NCBI GenBank assembly: GCA_021767325.1
Contig: JAASTM010000046.1
Span: forward strand, 1 to 9,558
Direction: 5' to 3'
DNA: 9,558 nucleotides
Origin: Spirochaetales bacterium
GTDB taxonomy: Bacteria > Spirochaetota > Spirochaetia > DSM-16054 > Sediminispirochaetaceae
The notes under the pieces are model-generated. The model was not told where the DNA came from. It ran no database searches and was given only the letters and a program-made list of their open reading frames with translations. Position 1 is the first letter of the stretch. Every line of letters begins with the position of its first letter. Positions 6,356-9,558 of this stretch are shown here, in pieces. A program made the translations under genes and the position numbers.

Positions 6356-8578
6356 TTAACCGACTTTCCCTTCTGCCACACTGACCGTGGTCACCGGCTT
6401 TCCGTTTACCGTCAGTGGAGTGTCTCCCACCATTACGGTGTGATCTTTCACTGAAATCGGAATCTTGAAGAAGTCATCGATTTTCAGCTTCTTGGGAGGA
6501 GTCTCGGGCTGAGAGTAGCCTTCCAGTGCAAGCCGTGTGCCCGGTTCGACATCATCGACAAACAGAACCTCAACCGAGCTGTGCTCTTCATCCCCCGCTT
6601 TTTCAGCCGCCAACAGCATTCCCTGGCTCTTCACACCCCGCAGCTTGGCCGGCTTGAGGTTATAAACCAGAATGATATTCTTATTCAGCAGTTCATCTTC
6701 CTCGTAGAAAGGGACCAGACCGCTGACTATCCGCCGCTCTTCCTCTTCACCGGTGTCAATCGTTTCTATATAGAGCTTGTCCGCCTCAGGATGGCGTTCA
6801 ATAGCGGTAATCTTTGCAATCCGCAGATCCACCGCTGCAGTAAACTGCTCCTCCAGGCTCTGGGCTGTCTGCTCTTCACTGTTTTGCTTCGCTTCCATTG
6901 CCTTCCTCTCTTTCTCTTTTTCACGCCGTTCGGCCTGACTGCCGGAAAACCGTTCGCGCATTTCTTTTATCTTGTCGTCTTCCAGCCGCTCGAACAGGAT
7001 TTCAGGCGAACTGATTTTTTCCAGTCCGCTGAACTTGCCGAGAACCTCCCAGGTCGCACCCTCCTGTCCGAGGAAACGCAGAATCCTTTCGGATGTTTCG
7101 GGTATATACGGCTCTACCATCACCGCCAAATCACGCACCAGGTAGGCTAACTGCATCAGCAGTTGATCGGCCGCATCCGGGTCGGTTTTTCGGGTTTTCC
7201 ACGGTTCGCCGGCCTGAAAACAGCGGTTTCCGTATGAGGCCAGTGCAAAGATTTTTCGAAAGCCCTGCCGCAGCTCGGCCCTTTCCAGGTGCGCAGTAAT
7301 CTCCTCTTCACGGCTTTTCACTTCCTTTATGAACTCCACTTCCGGTTCTACCTGCGGCACTGCGCCGTCCTTGAAGCGCCCGATGAAAGAGAGCGTCCGG
7401 TTGACCAGGTTGGCTAAATTGCCTATCAGCTCGCCGTTCACCTTCTCTTGAAAGTCGTCCCAGGTAAACACCGCATCCGAGCTCTCCGGCCGATTGTAGA
7501 ATATGTAGAACCGCCACACATCGGCGGGAATACCGGTATCTTTGGCGTCGTTGCCGAATACGCCGACTCCCTTGCTCTTGGAAAACTTTCCGCTTTCATA
7601 GTTCAGGTATTCGGTCGAGGACATATGGTGCAGCATAGTCCAGTTTTCGCCGGTAGCCAGCAGAGACGATGGGAAAATTACGGTATGAAACGGAATATTG
7701 TCCTTACCGATGAATTGGAACAGCTCTACATCCTCAGGGCTCTTCCACCACGATTCCCATTGATCGGTTAAATCGGCGGTTATTGAAATGTATCCGATCG
7801 GCGCATCAAACCATACATAGAAGACCTTGTCCTCATACCCCTCTTTCGGCACGGGGATGCCCCACTTCAGGTCGCGGGTAATCGCCCTCTCCTTCAAACC
7901 GTCACGTATCCAACTCTTGGTCATCTGGATGGCATTACGCGCCCAGAATCCCTCTACCGAAGCCTTGTCCATCCAGGCCTGCAGTTTCGGCAGAAGTGCC
8001 GGAAGATCTATATAGAGGTGGTTGGTCTGCTTCAATACTGGTGTAGCCCCGCAGGTACCGCAGCGCGGCTCTACCAGGTCGGTAGGATCGAGGAGTTTTC
8101 CGCAATGTTCACATTGGTCGCCGCGGGCATCATCGTATTCGCAATGGGGGCACGTACCGCGGACATAACGGTCGGCCAGATAGCGGTGACAGGTATCGCA
8201 GTAGAGCTGCTGAATAGTTGCCTCATTGATATAACCGTTCGCATCGACCTTCTTAAAAATATCCTGCACGATCTCGGTCTGTTTGGGACGGGAGGTGCGT
8301 CCGAAATGGTCGAAATTGATACGAAACCACTTATAAATATCGTCGTGTACAACAAAATACCGGTCGCACAGCTCCTTGGGACTCACGCCCTCTTCCAGAG
8401 CCTTCGTCTCTGTGGCGGTACCGTACTCGTCAGTCCCGCAAATATACAGGGTTTCATACCCGTTGCTGCGGCAGTACCGCGAAAACACATCTGCAGACAA
8501 CACCTGAATAAGATTACCCAGGTGAGGAATATTATTCACATAAGGAAGCGCCGAAGTTACAAGTCGTCTCTTTTTCAT
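6356..8578 (-). CDS. metG: methionyl-tRNA synthetase, two-zinc type with C-terminal tRNA-binding domain
   Basis: MetRS charges tRNA-Met with methionine, using ATP, in the cytosol. This copy is 740 residues, longer than the E. coli enzyme of 677. The class I Rossmann core has the HIGH-type motif HLGN (19-22) and the KMSKS-type motif KFSKS (331-335). The insertion contains four CxxC pairs (127/130, 143/146, 156/159, 173/176), so both zinc knuckles are intact. The helical anticodon-binding domain runs from about 375 to 535. A highly charged linker (about 536-575) leads to an EMAP-II/Trbp111-like OB-fold (about 577-686; DLRIAKI, HPEADKLY, RRIVSGL, NLKPAKLRGVKSQGM). A further tail of about 50 residues follows, with IDDFFKIPISVKDHTVMVGD. 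The start is fixed by homology (MKKRRLVTSALPYVNN) and by the adjacent promoter. It has no ribosome site. The stop is 9 bases from the FemABX-type gene, so the two likely form an operon. Confidence 0.97.
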   Translation of the reverse strand: MKKRRLVTSALPYVNNIPHLGNLIQVLSADVFSRYCRSNGYETLYICGTDEYGTATETKALEEGVSPKELCDRYFVVHDDIYKWFRINFDHFGRTSRPKQTEIVQDIFKKVDANGYINEATIQQLYCDTCHRYLADRYVRGTCPHCEYDDARGDQCEHCGKLLDPTDLVEPRCGTCGATPVLKQTNHLYIDLPALLPKLQAWMDKASVEGFWARNAIQMTKSWIRDGLKERAITRDLKWGIPVPKEGYEDKVFYVWFDAPIGYISITADLTDQWESWWKSPEDVELFQFIGKDNIPFHTVIFPSSLLATGENWTMLHHMSSTEYLNYESGKFSKSKGVGVFGNDAKDTGIPADVWRFYIFYNRPESSDAVFTWDDFQEKVNGELIGNLANLVNRTLSFIGRFKDGAVPQVEPEVEFIKEVKSREEEITAHLERAELRQGFRKIFALASYGNRCFQAGEPWKTRKTDPDAADQLLMQLAYLVRDLAVMVEPYIPETSERILRFLGQEGATWEVLGKFSGLEKISSPEILFERLEDDKIKEMRERFSGSQAERREKEKERKAMEAKQNSEEQTAQSLEEQFTAAVDLRIAKITAIERHPEADKLYIETIDTGEEEERRIVSGLVPFYEEDELLNKNIILVYNLKPAKLRGVKSQGMLLAAEKAGDEEHSSVEVLFVDDVEPGTRLALEGYSQPETPPKKLKIDDFFKIPISVKDHTVMVGDTPLTVNGKPVTTVSVAEGKVG

Positions 8579-8586
8579 AACTTTAG

Positions 8587-8616
8587 ACTATAGGTTCTTA
8601 AGTGCATGTATGTCAA
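8587..8616 (-). promoter_or_regulatory. near-consensus sigma-70 promoter for metG
   Basis: The minus strand shows a perfect TTGACA (8611-8616), an 18-base spacer and TATAGT (8587-8592), one mismatch from consensus. Only 8 bases separate the -10 from the metG ATG at 8578, leaving no room for a ribosome site. The expected transcript begins within about two bases of the ATG, so a leaderless message is predicted. Confidence 0.75.
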
Positions 8617-8628
8617 CACGATAAAAAC

Positions 8629-9558
8629 TTACAGCCGCTGCGAGCCCTCACTCAGAGGTATTTTCCGCTGCAGCAGACTCCGCCGCGCCCGGGCAAACGG
8701 TTCCGGCAGGAATACTGACTCCAGTCGGAGCGGATCGGCGGTGATCTCTACTCCGCTGGTTGTGCCCCGCTCATCGCTACTCAGGCCCTTGTGCACCCTT
8801 ACCTCGAGCTCGCTCCACGGGGGAGTAAACCCGTTATGCTGAAACTCTATCGACAGAGATCCGCCGCTGTAGTCGAACGAAAGCAGGCTGTACTCGCCCT
8901 TGCGGTAACCCCAGCCCTCTTCCGCATCACAATACAGTTCACCGACGGCGCTGTCGTTTTCATCCGGATACACATCCAGACTCAGAACACTGCTGCGCTG
9001 GGCATCGGTGTGCATGCGCGGGGCTTCATGCGGAATAATGCTCCCGCCGCGGACAAACAGCGGGAGTGTTCCTATCGAAGCCGAAACCAGTTGATCGCTG
9101 GCCCCGCGGTACAGTGAGTCGTCCCAGAAATCGTACCAGCTTCCCTCCGGCAGATAGACATGCCGCCAGAGTGTATCGGCGCTGGTCACCGGAGCAACCA
9201 GGAGCCCGGGGCCGAACAAATACGCATTATTTACCTCTGCAAGCCGTGGGTCTTCCGGCCAATCGAAAAACAGTGGTTTCATCACAGGCTCGCCGGGATT
9301 CTCCGCCCTGTAAAAGGCAGTGTAAATATAGGGCATGAGGGAATATCTAAGCTCGAGATAACGGCGGGCAATATTCAATACGTTCGTACCGAAGCTCCAG
9401 GGTTCATGAGCCCGGGTATCATCGGCGGTGTGGCTGCGAAAATAGGGTGTAAATGCGGCGAAACTGAACCACCGGGAGTATAGCTGAGCGGAGGCATCCT
9501 CCTGGAAGCCGCCGGTGTCGCTTCCGACCATCGAAACTCCGGAGATACTCAGCCCGAG
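8629..9558 (-). CDS. glycoside hydrolase family 31 (alpha-glucosidase/alpha-xylosidase type), 5' part outside window
   Basis: The frame is open from the right edge to TAA at 8629-8631, giving about 309 C-terminal residues. GH31 enzymes hydrolyse alpha-glycosidic bonds by a retaining mechanism using two Asp residues on a TIM barrel. What is present is the late barrel and the C-terminal beta domains. LGLSISGVSMVGSDTGGF is the conserved strand that normally follows the acid/base Asp. FRSHTADDTRAHEPW matches the usual N/SH...EPW motif. NIARRYLELRYSLMPYIYTAFY, FGPGLLVAPV and PLFVRGGSIIP mark the proximal beta domain. The nucleophile and acid/base residues should lie in the part not seen, so activity cannot be judged. 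An internal ATG at 9529-9531 is inside the conserved motif and is not the real start. Substrate cannot be assigned. It is upstream of metG on the same strand, but metG has its own promoter. Confidence 0.92.
   Translation of the reverse strand, partial: LGLSISGVSMVGSDTGGFQEDASAQLYSRWFSFAAFTPYFRSHTADDTRAHEPWSFGTNVLNIARRYLELRYSLMPYIYTAFYRAENPGEPVMKPLFFDWPEDPRLAEVNNAYLFGPGLLVAPVTSADTLWRHVYLPEGSWYDFWDDSLYRGASDQLVSASIGTLPLFVRGGSIIPHEAPRMHTDAQRSSVLSLDVYPDENDSAVGELYCDAEEGWGYRKGEYSLLSFDYSGGSLSIEFQHNGFTPPWSELEVRVHKGLSSDERGTTSGVEITADPLRLESVFLPEPFARARRSLLQRKIPLSEGSQRL

Noticed and set aside
8018..8593. 191-codon open frame on the plus strand
   Set aside because: It is antisense to the 5' part of metG, including the HIGH and zinc-knuckle region, so it is a shadow.
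8629..8665. Possible terminator at the end of the GH31 gene
   Set aside because: The minus strand has a run of five T after the stop region, but the only nearby self-complementary stretch (CAG-CGG-CTG) has a three-base stem, too weak to call.

Overview
The window reads as an ordinary, gene-dense chromosomal segment from a bacterium that is probably a free-living spirochaete (Spirochaetota). That assignment is an inference with moderate confidence. It rests on three things: a flagellar L-ring (FlgH) homologue whose signal peptide lacks the usual lipobox cysteine, which would suit flagella that stay in the periplasm; a 29-residue, Lys/Arg-rich mS38/COX24-like ribosomal-type protein placed next to it; and the mixture of a divergent MurD, a FemABX-type transferase and a long two-zinc MetRS. 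Base composition looks moderate, slightly above 50% G+C by eye, with A+T-rich gaps. I see no tRNA, rRNA, CRISPR array, insertion sequence or phage gene.

Left block, minus strand (1-2844). From upstream to downstream this is a 29-codon GTG-started gene, then flgH one base later, then dxs 91 bases further on. The dxs gene makes deoxyxylulose phosphate for isoprenoids, including the undecaprenyl carrier. It runs off the left edge and lacks only its last few residues here.

Middle block, plus strand (3009-5331). A 318-residue protein of unknown function overlaps the start of murD by 20 bases. murD begins with TTG behind a good Shine-Dalgarno site, so the two are probably translationally coupled. 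The 164-base gap between the divergent left and middle blocks holds a near-consensus promoter for the plus-strand pair, a weaker promoter for the minus-strand genes, and a small dyad.

Right block, minus strand (5336-9558). The 3' end of a GH31 glycoside hydrolase enters from the right edge. It is followed by metG under its own near-consensus promoter, then a FemABX-family aminoacyl-tRNA-dependent transferase 9 bases after metG. That transferase gene converges on murD with only 4 bases between the stop codons, and a hairpin with a T-run in the overlap may terminate the murD transcript.

Functionally the window mixes cell-envelope supply (Dxs, MurD, FemABX protein), translation (MetG, the small basic protein), flagellar assembly (FlgH) and sugar hydrolysis (GH31). 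No new multi-gene system is evident. The most interesting points are two promoters whose -10 boxes sit 7-8 bases from the ATG, which predicts leaderless mRNAs; the non-lipoprotein FlgH with an Ala-Gln repeat; and the unknown protein welded to murD.
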